A stretch of DNA of 64,000 nt, taken from assembly GCF_018129385.1 (NCBI RefSeq), contig NZ_JAFCLN010000002.1, positions 496,001 through 560,000 on the forward strand. Reading direction: 5' to 3'. The DNA comes from Bradyrhizobium lablabi. Its GTDB lineage: Bacteria > Pseudomonadota > Alphaproteobacteria > Rhizobiales > Xanthobacteraceae. The translations under genes and the position numbers were made by a program. Shown piece after piece: positions 47,851 to 57,600 of this stretch. Numbering within the stretch: the first letter of the stretch is position 1; each line of letters opens with the position of its first letter. The notes under the pieces were generated by a model. It had not been told where the DNA came from, did not search any database, and saw only the letters and a list, made by a program, of their open reading frames with translations.

Positions 47851-49355
47851 GGACCGCCCGCATGCGCGGCCGGCACCAGCACATCGAGCAGGTCGGCGCT
47901 CGGAATGTCCTTGTCGGACAGGTCGATCCAAAGGTCGATGTCACTGCGCGGGAACAGCAGCTTGCCGTTCTTCTTGCGCACGCCGGGTGGCGGCGCGGCG
48001 ACCACCGCCCGATAGGAGAACTGTTGCTTGCGGCCGAGCTCCTGCCAGTTGCGCAACGCGCTTGCCTGGGCGCGCACCCAGACTTCCGACGCGGCCGCCC
48101 AGCACAGGATCACCGCGTCGCATTGCGCAAGCTGCTTGCCGTTAAAGCTCTTGATCTCGGCATCAGGCCCGTCGAATACGGGAAGTAATGCATCGAGTTT
48201 GCGCTGCTGGAGCGCCGCCGCAAGGTTGAGCGCATAATCGCTGTCCTCCTGCGAGTGATAGAGGTAGAGCGATATGTCGCCGCTCCTCGTGCCCGCCAGC
48301 GCCGACAGCGGTCGTGGCGGCGCAATTGCGGCCAGGTGCTGGTTCATGAAGTCGACGAATTTGCTGAGGCTGTCGCCTTCGACCTTGTCGGAAGGCAACT
48401 GGCGGTCGAACCGCGCCAGCACGTCGACGGGATGCCGCACCACCTCCTCCGGAGGCTGGCCGGCCACTGCTGCCGGCGCCGCCCAAAGCGAAGGAGCCCA
48501 CACGAGCCGGTGGAATTTACCGCTGCCGTCGGCGCCCGCCGTTTCGGCGGCGCGCGCGAGCTGAAGCTTGACCATCGGCAGTTGGTCTTCCGGCGCCTGG
48601 CCCGCCTTCTCGCCGAGGACGTGAATCGAAATTTCCGCGCTCGACAGCGCCTTGTCGATGATCTCGACCGCATTGTTGAGCGGAATCTCCTCGGCCGGCG
48701 GCGGCACGACGGTGTGCCCCCGGCCGATCAGCTCGCTGACGATCCGGTCATAGCTTGCGCGCATGTCGGATGCGGGCTTGGCGACGTAGATCGTCCTGCC
48801 GCTCGGCGGATAAGGCGGCGGCGGAGGCGGCGGAGGCTTGCGCTTCAGCAAATGCGCGACGAGTGCCTTGACCTTTTCCCAGTAGCGTTCATCGCGGGCT
48901 TCGCCGCGGTCAAAGAACTCGGTGTCGCCGGCAATGTCGTCGGGGTCCTTGTTCCGCACATAGAATTCGAAACCGGTTTGTCCCTGCAACAACGCAGGCC
49001 GCTGGTCGAAATCGATATGGTGCTTGCTCACGACGACGATGCATTGGGGATCGGAGCCGTGATACCTGGCGAATGTCTGGAGTTCCCGGTTGCACCACTG
49101 GCTCGCCATCCAGTTTGGCGAGAGAACGACGAGGAGGATGGACGCCTGCTGCAATGCGCCTTCCAGTTCGGGCGTAAACTGGTCGCCGTCCGAAATGCGG
49201 TTGATGTCCCGCCATATCTTCGGACGGTTGGGGCCGAGGTCGCGAAATTCGTACTGAACGGAGTCGTACAGGAACGAGACAAAGCCTTTTCGATCCGGCC
49301 TGTCCGGCGGCGGAAGATCATCGTCGCGCGCGTAGGAAACAAAAATATCCGCCAC
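47847..49355 (-). CDS. TIR-domain protein with additional TIR-like modules
   Basis: The 502-residue protein begins with a TIR domain (MADIFVSYARDDD; GDQFTPELEGALQQASILLV; SPNWMASQWCNRELQTF). Glu91 in WCNREL sits where NADase TIR domains keep their catalytic glutamate. A Pro-rich linker (KPPPPPPPPYPPSG, 173-186) leads to a second alpha/beta module (TIYVAKPASDMRASYDRIVS to ISIHVLGEKAG, about 188-290) and a third (ISLYLYHSQEDSDYALNLAA to SDIDLWIDLSDKDIPS, about 360-490), both TIR-like in outline but without the WC-E motif. Translation is coupled to the nSTAND gene by a four-base overlap. Likely an NAD-consuming effector controlled by the nSTAND partner; this is inferred. Confidence 0.83.
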   Translation of the reverse strand: MADIFVSYARDDDLPPPDRPDRKGFVSFLYDSVQYEFRDLGPNRPKIWRDINRISDGDQFTPELEGALQQASILLVVLSPNWMASQWCNRELQTFARYHGSDPQCIVVVSKHHIDFDQRPALLQGQTGFEFYVRNKDPDDIAGDTEFFDRGEARDERYWEKVKALVAHLLKRKPPPPPPPPYPPSGRTIYVAKPASDMRASYDRIVSELIGRGHTVVPPPAEEIPLNNAVEIIDKALSSAEISIHVLGEKAGQAPEDQLPMVKLQLARAAETAGADGSGKFHRLVWAPSLWAAPAAVAGQPPEEVVRHPVDVLARFDRQLPSDKVEGDSLSKFVDFMNQHLAAIAPPRPLSALAGTRSGDISLYLYHSQEDSDYALNLAAALQQRKLDALLPVFDGPDAEIKSFNGKQLAQCDAVILCWAAASEVWVRAQASALRNWQELGRKQQFSYRAVVAAPPPGVRKKNGKLLFPRSDIDLWIDLSDKDIPSADLLDVLVPAAHAGGP

Positions 49356-49555
49356 AGTCGCGCCCCTTTCGCTCCGGTTGTCGACTGTCCGTTGGACCAG
49401 TTTCGTATGACCGCCATCGCGGGGTCAAGCATTGACCGCCTTCTACAATCTGTACGCGATAATGACGTTGCCGAGTGTGCGGTAATTCACAATGGCCGAA
49501 TGGCTGGAGTCCTGAATCGGGACAATGCCAAAGCAAGTGCGCAGCAGGACTGGAA

Positions 49556-50539
49556 TCAGTTTGCCGGAATCGCCTTGCTGGCAGACAAAAGGTCGAACAG
49601 CCGATCGGCCACGACTTTCTGACCCTCGGGGGTCCAGTGACCGCCAACCGATGCACCCGGATAAAACGGCGCGCCTTCAAGATTGACGAAGGGAATATTG
49701 CGCGCTTGCAGGTGCTCGATGAGTTCCTTGTCCGTTGCCTGTAGGCCGACGAAAAATTTCGCGCCCTTGGACGAGACGAATTCAGCAATGCTGTCGACCA
49801 GCCGCTCGGTCGGATCCGGCACCTCCAGCTTCGGATGGCGTATCTTCAGGTAGACCGCGTTGGCCAGCCTTCCCAACCAGATGTTGCGGACCCACCAGAC
49901 CTCGTTGATGTATTGCAGGCGCGACAGCGGAACGGGCTGCCCCTTCAGTTCGAGCGAGCCATCCGCAGCGGTGACGAAGTACGGCTTGTGATAGCCCTCG
50001 TAACGGATGTTGGTGCTGTTATCTCCCCGATCGTTCATGGTGCAGAACACCAGCACAACGATCGCCGGCTTGACCTGCGGCCAGAGCTTTTGCAGCAGCA
50101 GATATTCCTGGTCGGTGCCGTAGCCGGAAATCCCGGCCGCGAGAATCCTGTGGCTCGGGATGCGCGGCTTCAACAGCTCGGAAAAGCGCTCGTGGGGTTC
50201 GGCATCCAGCCCCCAGACAAAGGAATCGCCGAGGAACAGAATGGTCGGCTTGCCGTCCGGCGCAAATTCCTCGTCGCGCAAGCCAAGACTGTTGTGGCGG
50301 ACGGCAACGGTGCGGGCATTGGTGGCGGTCGAAGCCGAACCGGGAATTGCCGTCCATCCCAGTTCCGCGTCATAGCGATAGCTGAGCGACCGCTCGCTCA
50401 CGCCTTGGCGCAATTCCCGAAAGTCGGCGATGCGGAGAACGATTTCGAGCGCCGCAAGCGTCAGGATCGTCACCACTAGACCAGTGGCGATTGCCCCCGA
50501 CATCTGCCGGAACCTGCCGCGCTCGGGCGCTTGCGTCAT
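49556..50539 (-). CDS. SGNH/GDSL-type hydrolase-like membrane-anchored protein
   Basis: About 327 residues from ATG 50539. An N-terminal membrane helix (AIATGLVVTILTLAALEIVL) is followed by the SGNH core: block I ILFLGDSFVWG (Ser nucleophile), Gly block AAGISGYGTDQE, Asn block FCTMNDRGDN and the terminal HWTPEGQ with the catalytic His. Such proteins are carbohydrate or lipid esterases or O-acyl transferases acting outside the cytoplasm. It is 200 bp upstream of the TIR gene on the same strand; whether it belongs to that unit is uncertain. Confidence 0.8.
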   Translation of the reverse strand: MTQAPERGRFRQMSGAIATGLVVTILTLAALEIVLRIADFRELRQGVSERSLSYRYDAELGWTAIPGSASTATNARTVAVRHNSLGLRDEEFAPDGKPTILFLGDSFVWGLDAEPHERFSELLKPRIPSHRILAAGISGYGTDQEYLLLQKLWPQVKPAIVVLVFCTMNDRGDNSTNIRYEGYHKPYFVTAADGSLELKGQPVPLSRLQYINEVWWVRNIWLGRLANAVYLKIRHPKLEVPDPTERLVDSIAEFVSSKGAKFFVGLQATDKELIEHLQARNIPFVNLEGAPFYPGASVGGHWTPEGQKVVADRLFDLLSASKAIPAN

Positions 50540-50604
50540 CACCGGGGGTTCCGTCAACGGAACAGATCAGGACGGTATTTTTGAAATATTTTCAAATAGT
50601 TGGA

Positions 50605-50678
50605 TGGAGGCCACGTCCGGAATTGAACCGGAGTAAACGGTTTTGCAGACCGCTGCGTAACCACTCCGCCACGTGGCC
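50605..50678 (-). tRNA. tRNA-Cys (anticodon GCA)
   Basis: Read on the minus strand the 74-nt gene starts GGCCACGTGGCGGAGTGG, has the anticodon context TCTGCAAAA (GCA), T-loop TTCAATT and ends CGTGGCC-T-CCA. The acceptor stem GGCCACG/CGTGGCC is complete and CCA is encoded. Confidence 0.97.
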
Positions 50679-50758
50679 CCATGGGGCACTCATATACACC
50701 CTGCCTGATATAGGCAACCGAGAGCTTCCTCTCTTTTGACGCGCTCGAAGCGTCGATA

Positions 50759-51475
50759 TCAGCCCCGCTTCCGGCGACGGAAATCGCGTTTCTTCGGCTT
50801 TGGCGCCAATTCCGGCATCGTGCGCTGGACCTCGCGATACTGCGCCAGCATTCGTCCGAAGCTGCCATCGAGCGCCGCGGTGATGTCTGGCCGCTTTTCG
50901 AGCGCGCCGAGCAGCAGGCCGGCCGCCTCGATGGTGGAAAGCCCGTCGCGGCGCGGTTCTTTCCGCAGTTGCCCGTAACGCGAGGGATGTTTGGGGCCGA
51001 GAATCACACGCTGGCATTTCAGCATCCAGGCGTTGCGCCACCACAGCGCCTTGGCCTGGCTCCAGGTGCCGTCGAGCAGCACGACGCCTTCGATGCCGTT
51101 CAGGATGGCGCGCTGCCCCTGCTCCATCTCGCCCTTGCGGTTGATGGCGACGATTTCGGCGTCGGTACCGAAATTCTCCACCGTCGCGGAACCGAGATAG
51201 AGAACGGCCCAGCGCGAGGGATCGGACACGGGACGTCCCAGCGCCTTGGAGAGGCTTGGCCAGGACAGGCCGATCTTCACGACGGCATTTGCAAAGTGAT
51301 GCGCCGTTAGTCGTGCAGTGCCGAGCGCCCTGTCCTGCTCCTGCGGGTGCTGGAGGATCAGGAGCGAGATGCGGTTCTCGATCGGCGTGACGCTGTCGCA
51401 GATGCACAGCGGCATCGGCTTGCCGCAATGCGGGCAGTCGGCGAGCAGCTCGGCGGGTTCGGTTTGTTCCGGCAT
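50759..51475 (-). CDS. DTW-domain protein (tRNA-uridine aminocarboxypropyltransferase, TapT-like)
   Basis: The 238-residue protein begins with a zinc-like cysteine set (DCPHCGKPMPLCICDS), then SLLILQHPQEQDRALGTARL, and the family motif VLLDGTWSQAKAL (DxTW). DTW enzymes use SAM to add the aminocarboxypropyl group to uridine in tRNA (acp3U). The C-terminal tail is strongly basic (KKRDFRRRKRG), suited to RNA binding. It is 80 bp from tRNA-Cys. Confidence 0.9.
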   Translation of the reverse strand: MPEQTEPAELLADCPHCGKPMPLCICDSVTPIENRISLLILQHPQEQDRALGTARLTAHHFANAVVKIGLSWPSLSKALGRPVSDPSRWAVLYLGSATVENFGTDAEIVAINRKGEMEQGQRAILNGIEGVVLLDGTWSQAKALWWRNAWMLKCQRVILGPKHPSRYGQLRKEPRRDGLSTIEAAGLLLGALEKRPDITAALDGSFGRMLAQYREVQRTMPELAPKPKKRDFRRRKRG

Positions 51476-51511
51476 GGGCCCGCTATACGCGTTATGGCCC
51501 GCTATTCAAGG

Positions 51512-54500
51512 TCATTCCGCCGGCGCCGCCACCGCCCTCGGCTCCTGCCGCCGCCGCAGCCGGTCGATCAGCAGGTAAATCACCGGCGTCGTGTAGAGCG
51601 TCAGGATCTGCGAGACGAACAATCCGCCGATGATGGTGATGCCGAGCGGGCGGCGCAGCTCGGTGCCCGGACCGGTCGCGATGACAAGCGGAATGCCGGC
51701 AAACAGCGCCGCCATCGTGGTCATCAGAATGGGGCGGAAGCGCGCGCTACAGGCTTCAAAGATGGCGTCGGCCGACGACAGGCCGCGATGCCGTTCGGCG
51801 TCAAGCGCGAAGTCCACCATCATGATTCCGTTCTTCTTGACGATGCCGATCAAGAGGATGATGCCGACAAAGGCGATCACGGTCAGCGGCGTATTGGTGA
51901 TTTGCAGCGCCAGCAGCGCGCCGAGGCCTGCCGACGGCAATGTCGAGATGATGGTCAGGGGATGGGCGAGGCTCTCGTAGAGCACCCCTAGCACAATATA
52001 CATCGCCACCAGCGCGCCGAGGATCAGCAGCGGCTGCCGGCCGCTGGTCTTTCTGAAATCGCCGGCGTTGCCGTCAAAGCTGCCGCGGATGCCCTCGGGC
52101 ATGTGCAATTCGTCGACCGCGCGCTGGATATTCGTGGTCGCGACCTCCAGCGGAACGTCCGGCATCAGGTTGAACGACACCGTCGTCGAGGGGAAGGACT
52201 GCGAATGGTACACCGCCAGCGGCGACAGGCCGCGCTCGTAGCGCACCACCGCCGACAGCGGTACCTGTGCATCGCCGGCGCCGGCGACATAGATGCGTTC
52301 GAGGTTGGAGGGATCGCTCTGGAATTTCGGATCGATCTCCAGCACCACCATGTACTGGTTGCGCTGGGTATAGATGATCGAGATTTGCCGCTGCGCGAAG
52401 GCGTTATTGAGCGCGTTGTCGATGTCCTGCACGCGCACGCCGAGCGACGACGCTTTTTGCCGATCGATCTTCAGCGTCAGTTGCAGCCCGCCGGGATCGC
52501 GGTCCGACGACACGTCGGTGATGCCTTCGACCGTCTCCATGCGCTTGGCGACGATCGGCGCCCATTTCTGCAACAGATCGAGATCGGTGCTGGACAGCGT
52601 GTACTGGTAATCGGAATCGCTCTGGCGGCCGCCGGTGCGGATATCCTGGGCCGCGAACATGAACAGGCGGATGCCTGCGACGCGATAGAGTTCGCGCCGC
52701 AGGCGATCGATCACCTGCGCGGTGGTGGCGCCGCGCTCTTCCGGCGGCTTCAGGCTGATGAACATGGTGCCGCGGTTGGAGGTGCCGCCGCCGGGCCCGC
52801 CGCCGCTGCCCAGCGAAGAGCCGATGCCGGCCACCGCCGGATCGGCCATCACGATATCGGCAAGCTGCTGCTGCAATTTCAGCATCGCCTGGAATGAAAT
52901 ATCGGCCGAGGCGCGGGTCGAGCCGATGACGAAGCCGGAATCGTCGGTCGGAAAGTAGCCCTTCGGCGTCTTGATATACAGCACCACCGTCAGCGCGATG
53001 GTGGCAAAGAACACGATCAATGTCAGGAACGGAAAGCCGAGCACGACCCGAAGCGTGCGCGTGTAGAAACGCACCATCGCCGACAGCGTGCCCTCGACCA
53101 GCCGGTCGAACCAGGTCGCCCGGTCCGACGTGGCCTCCCTGATGTAGTGGGCGCAGATCATCGGCGTGATGGTCAGCGACACCAGGGTGGAAAACAGGAT
53201 CGCGAACGTCAGCGTCAGCGAAAATTCGCGCAGCAGCCGGCCGACCAGACCGTCCATGAAGATCAGCGGCGTGAAGGCGGCGATCAGCGACAGGCTGATC
53301 GACACGACAGTGAAGCCGATCTGTTTGGCTCCTTCGAGCGCCGCCGGATAAGGCGCCATGCCCTGCTCGAGATTGCGGTACATGTTCTCGATCATGACGA
53401 TGGCGTCGTCGACCACGAAGCCGACCGAGATGGCGAGCGCCATCAGGGAGAGGTTGTCGATCGAAAAGCCGGCGAGCCACATCCCGGCGCAGGTGCCGGC
53501 GAGCGCCAGCGGCACCGAGATGCCTGCCGCGATGGTCGGCGTCATCCTGCGCAGGAATACAAACACCACGAACATCACCAGGAAGGCGGTCGCCAGCAGC
53601 GTGAACTGCATGTCGAGCACGCTGGCGCGGATGGTGCCGGTGCGGTCGACCAGCGTGGAGATTTCGACGCCGGCCGGAATCCATTGCTTGATCTCGGGGA
53701 TCAGCGCCCTCACCCGGTCGACGGTGTCGATGACGTTGGCATCGCCCTGCTTGGTGATCTGGATCAGGACCGCCGGCTGCTTGTTGAACCAGGCAATCGA
53801 GCGGCTGTTGCGAACGGAATCCTCGATGTCGGCAACGTCGGACAGCCGCACAAAATTGCCGCTAGAACTCTTGATGACGATGTCGCGGAATTCCGCGGCG
53901 GTGCGCATCTGGCGGTTGATCGAGAGCGTCTCGCTCTGGCGGTCGCCGTTGAAAATGCCGACGGGACCGAGCGGATTGGCATTGACGATCGCCTGCCGGA
54001 CGTCATCCGTGGCAATCCCCGCATTCGACAGCGCCACCGGATTGAGCGCGATGCGCACCGCGGGCTGGTCCGCGCCTGACACAGTGACCTCGCCGACGCC
54101 CGGCACCTGCGATATCCGCTGGGCCAGCACCGTGTCGGCGACGTCATACATCGCGCTGGTCGAAATCGTCTTCGAGGTCAGCGCCAGCACGAAGACCGGC
54201 GCCGCCGCCGGATTGGCCTTGCGGAATCGCGGCAGCGTCGGCAGGTCGCTCGGCAGGTCCGCCAGCGAAGCGTTGATCGCCGCCTGCACGTCGCGCGCGG
54301 CGCGGTCGATGTCGCGCCCGATCGAGAACTGGAGCTGAATCCTGGTATTGCTGAGCGAACTGGTCGAAGTGATCTGCTCGACGCCCGCTATCTGGCCGAG
54401 CTTTCGTTCCAGCGGTGCGGCGACGGTCGCGGCCATCACCGACGGGTCGGCGCCCGGACGCGTTGCCGAGACCATGATCATCGGGAAGTCGACATTCGGG

Positions 54501-54613
54501 ACGGAAGCGACGGGGAGGAACCGGTAGGCGACGATGCCGAGCAGGAACAGGCCGATTGCCAGCAGCGTGGTGCCGACCGGCCTCTTGATGAAGGGCTCGG
54601 ATATCGAGACCAT
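51512..54613 (-). CDS. RND efflux permease, MdtC-like
   Basis: The 1033-residue protein starts at ATG 54613 in a TGATG junction with the preceding pump gene. It opens SISEPFIKRPVGTTLLAIGL and has the RND repeats, including a conserved acidic/hydrophobic helix (VGFVVDDAIVMIENMYRN) with the proton-relay aspartates and GRRPL-type turn GRQPLLILGALVAM. RND pumps export drugs or metals from inner membrane and periplasm. Tandem arrangement with a second pump gene matches the two-permease MdtBC type. Substrate unknown. Confidence 0.93.
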   Translation of the reverse strand: MVSISEPFIKRPVGTTLLAIGLFLLGIVAYRFLPVASVPNVDFPMIMVSATRPGADPSVMAATVAAPLERKLGQIAGVEQITSTSSLSNTRIQLQFSIGRDIDRAARDVQAAINASLADLPSDLPTLPRFRKANPAAAPVFVLALTSKTISTSAMYDVADTVLAQRISQVPGVGEVTVSGADQPAVRIALNPVALSNAGIATDDVRQAIVNANPLGPVGIFNGDRQSETLSINRQMRTAAEFRDIVIKSSSGNFVRLSDVADIEDSVRNSRSIAWFNKQPAVLIQITKQGDANVIDTVDRVRALIPEIKQWIPAGVEISTLVDRTGTIRASVLDMQFTLLATAFLVMFVVFVFLRRMTPTIAAGISVPLALAGTCAGMWLAGFSIDNLSLMALAISVGFVVDDAIVMIENMYRNLEQGMAPYPAALEGAKQIGFTVVSISLSLIAAFTPLIFMDGLVGRLLREFSLTLTFAILFSTLVSLTITPMICAHYIREATSDRATWFDRLVEGTLSAMVRFYTRTLRVVLGFPFLTLIVFFATIALTVVLYIKTPKGYFPTDDSGFVIGSTRASADISFQAMLKLQQQLADIVMADPAVAGIGSSLGSGGGPGGGTSNRGTMFISLKPPEERGATTAQVIDRLRRELYRVAGIRLFMFAAQDIRTGGRQSDSDYQYTLSSTDLDLLQKWAPIVAKRMETVEGITDVSSDRDPGGLQLTLKIDRQKASSLGVRVQDIDNALNNAFAQRQISIIYTQRNQYMVVLEIDPKFQSDPSNLERIYVAGAGDAQVPLSAVVRYERGLSPLAVYHSQSFPSTTVSFNLMPDVPLEVATTNIQRAVDELHMPEGIRGSFDGNAGDFRKTSGRQPLLILGALVAMYIVLGVLYESLAHPLTIISTLPSAGLGALLALQITNTPLTVIAFVGIILLIGIVKKNGIMMVDFALDAERHRGLSSADAIFEACSARFRPILMTTMAALFAGIPLVIATGPGTELRRPLGITIIGGLFVSQILTLYTTPVIYLLIDRLRRRQEPRAVAAPAE

Positions 54614-57600
54614 CACTGCATCCCTTCGGTGGCCCCCGGCACCGGCCGGCCGGACGGTCCGGGATCGGGCACCGCCTGCTCGATCCTACGATTGAGCCGG
54701 TCGAGCGCGAGATAGATCACCGGCGTGGTGTAGAGCGTCAGCACCTGGCTGAGCAGCAAACCGCCGATGATGGAAATGCCGAGCGGAAAGCGCAGTTCGG
54801 CGCCGGTGCCGCTTTCGATCGCGAGCGGCAGCGCACCGAACAGCGCTGCCAGCGTCGTCATCATGATGGGGCGGAAGCGCAGGAGACAAGCCTGCACGAT
54901 CGCATCATAGGCCGACATGCCCCGATGCCGCTCGGCCTCCAGCGCAAAGTCGATCATCATGATCGCGTTCTTCTTGACGATGCCCATCAAGAGGATGATG
55001 CCGATCAGGCCGATCACGGACAGATCCTGGCCGCACAGCATCAGTGCGAGAATCGCGCCGATGCCCGCCGACGGCAGCGTCGACAGGATGGTGATCGGGT
55101 GGATGTAGCTCTCATAGAGCACGCCGAGCACGATGTAGATCGTGACGATCGCGGCTAGGATCAGCCAGGGCTGCCCGGCCAGCGATTTTGCGAACTCCGC
55201 CGCGTCACCCGAATAGACACCGGCGATGCTGGCGGGCATGCCGATCCTCTTCTCGATCGCCTTCACCGCCTCGACCGCGTCGCCGAGTGCCTCGCCCGGA
55301 GCGAGATTGAAGCTGAGCGAGACGGCCGGGAATTGCGCCAGATGCGAGATCGCGAGCGGTGCGGTGGTGCGCGTCAGCGTCGCCACTGCCGAGAGCGGCA
55401 CCTGCGCGCCGGGACCGCCGGCGGTGCCCGCCGCTCCCGGCAGATAGAGTTTTGACAGGATCGAGGGATCGCGCTGGTACATCGGCAGCGCCTCCAGCAC
55501 CACGCGGTACTGGTTGGCCTGGCCGTAGATGGTCGAAATCTGCCTCTGCGCGAAGGCGTCGTTGAGCGTGTCGTTGACGGCCTGAAGGCTGACGCCGAGC
55601 TGGCCGGCGCGCTGCCGGTTGATGTCGAGCGCGGCGCGCAGGCCGCCTTCCTGCGCTTCCGACGAGACGTCGCGGAACAGGGGATCCCTGCGCATCTCGG
55701 CAACGAGTTTGCCGGCCCAAAGGCTCACTTCCGCAGCGTCGGTCCCGGTCAGCGTGTACTGGTATTGCGAGCGGCTCGACTGGGTCGAGATCTGCACGTC
55801 CTGCACCGGCTGGAAGTAGATGGTCATGCCGGGGATGTCGGCGACGCGCCGCTTCAGCCTGTTCACCACGACGGAAATATCGTCGTGGCGTTCGCCGCGC
55901 GGTCTTAACGTCATCACGAGACGCCCGACATTCGTCGTCGGGTTGACCGATCCTGCGCCGATCACCGAGACGACGCCGATCACATCGGGATCGGCCTTGA
56001 TCTCGGCCGCCGCCCTCGCCTGCCGGCTCGTCATTTCCGCGAACGAGACATCGGCCCCGGCCTCGGTCACTGCCGTGATCGAGGCGGTGTCCTGGAGCGG
56101 CAAAAATCCCTTCGGCGCGATCACATACATGAGCAGCGTGGCCACGATGGTGGCGAAGGTCACCGCGAGCGTCGCGCGCTGGTGCCGCAACACCCACAAC
56201 AGCGTGCGGTGATAGAATTCGACCATGCGGTCGATGCCGCGGCTGATGGTGGCAAGGCCGGGAACCGCCATTTCCTCGTGCAGATGCTTGAGCATCCGCG
56301 AGCACATCATCGGCGTCAGCGTCAGCGAGACGATGGCTGACGTCACCACCGCGATCGTCAGCGTCAGCGCGAACTCGCGGAACATGCGGCCGACCAGTCC
56401 CGACATGAACAGCAGCGGGATGAACACCGCGATCAGCGACACCGTCAGCGAGATCACGGTAAAGCCGATCTCGCTGGCGCCCTTGAGCGAGGCCTCCATC
56501 ACAGAATCGCCGTCTTCCATGTGACGGACGATGTTCTCGATCATGACGATGGCGTCGTCGACGACGAAACCGGTGCCGATGGTCAGGGCCATCAGCGACA
56601 GATTGTCGAGCGAGAAGCCGGCAAAATACATGATGCCGAAGCTCGTGATCAGCGACAGCGGCAGCGCCACGCCCGCGATCAACGTTGCCCGCAGCGAGCG
56701 CAGGAACAGCAGCACGACCAGCGTCACCAGCACGACGGAAAGGATCAGCGTGAACTGCACGTCGCGCACGGAGGCTCGGATCGTGACGGTGCGGTCGCTG
56801 ACGATGTGCAGATTGACGCCGGCCGGAATCAGGCGTTGCAGCTTCGGGATCTCATCGCGGATCTGGCGCACCACCTCGATGACGTTGGCGCCGGGCTGGC
56901 GCTGGATGTCGATGATCACCGCCGGCGTGCCCTGGTACCAGCCGCCGGTGCGGTCATTCTCCAGCCCGTCGACGATCACGGCGACGTCGCCGATGGTCAC
57001 CGGAGAGCCGTTGCGATAGGCGATAATGATCGGCTTGTAGGCTTCCGCCGCCGCGATCTGGTCGTTGGCGGCAATGGTATAGGACTGCTGCGCGCCGTCG
57101 AGCGAGCCTTTGGGCCCCGAAACATTGGCGCCGGCAATCGCGTTGCGCAAATCCTCCATCGAGATGCCGTAGGCGGCGAGTCGCGCCAGATCGGCCTGCA
57201 CACGGATAGCGGGCTTCAGGCCGCCGAGGATCGACACCCGTCCGACGCCGGAAATCTGGGCAAGGCGCTGGCCCAAAACAGTGTCGGCGATGTCGCTCAT
57301 GGCGCGCAGCGAGATCGTCTCGGACGTCAGCGCCAGCGTCAGCACCGGCGCATCGGCCGGATTCACCTTGGCGTAAACCGGCGGATACGGCAGGGTTCGC
57401 GGCAGGATTCCGGCGGCGGCGTTGATTGCGGCCTGCACGTCCTGCGTCGCGCCGTCGATGTCCCGGTTGAGATCGAACTGTAGCGATATCTGGCTGACGC
57501 CGAACGAGCTGGTCGACTGCATCGCGGATAGCGACGGAATCTGCCCGAGCTGGCGCTCCAGCGGCGCGGTGATCAGCGAAGCCACCACATCCGGACTCGC

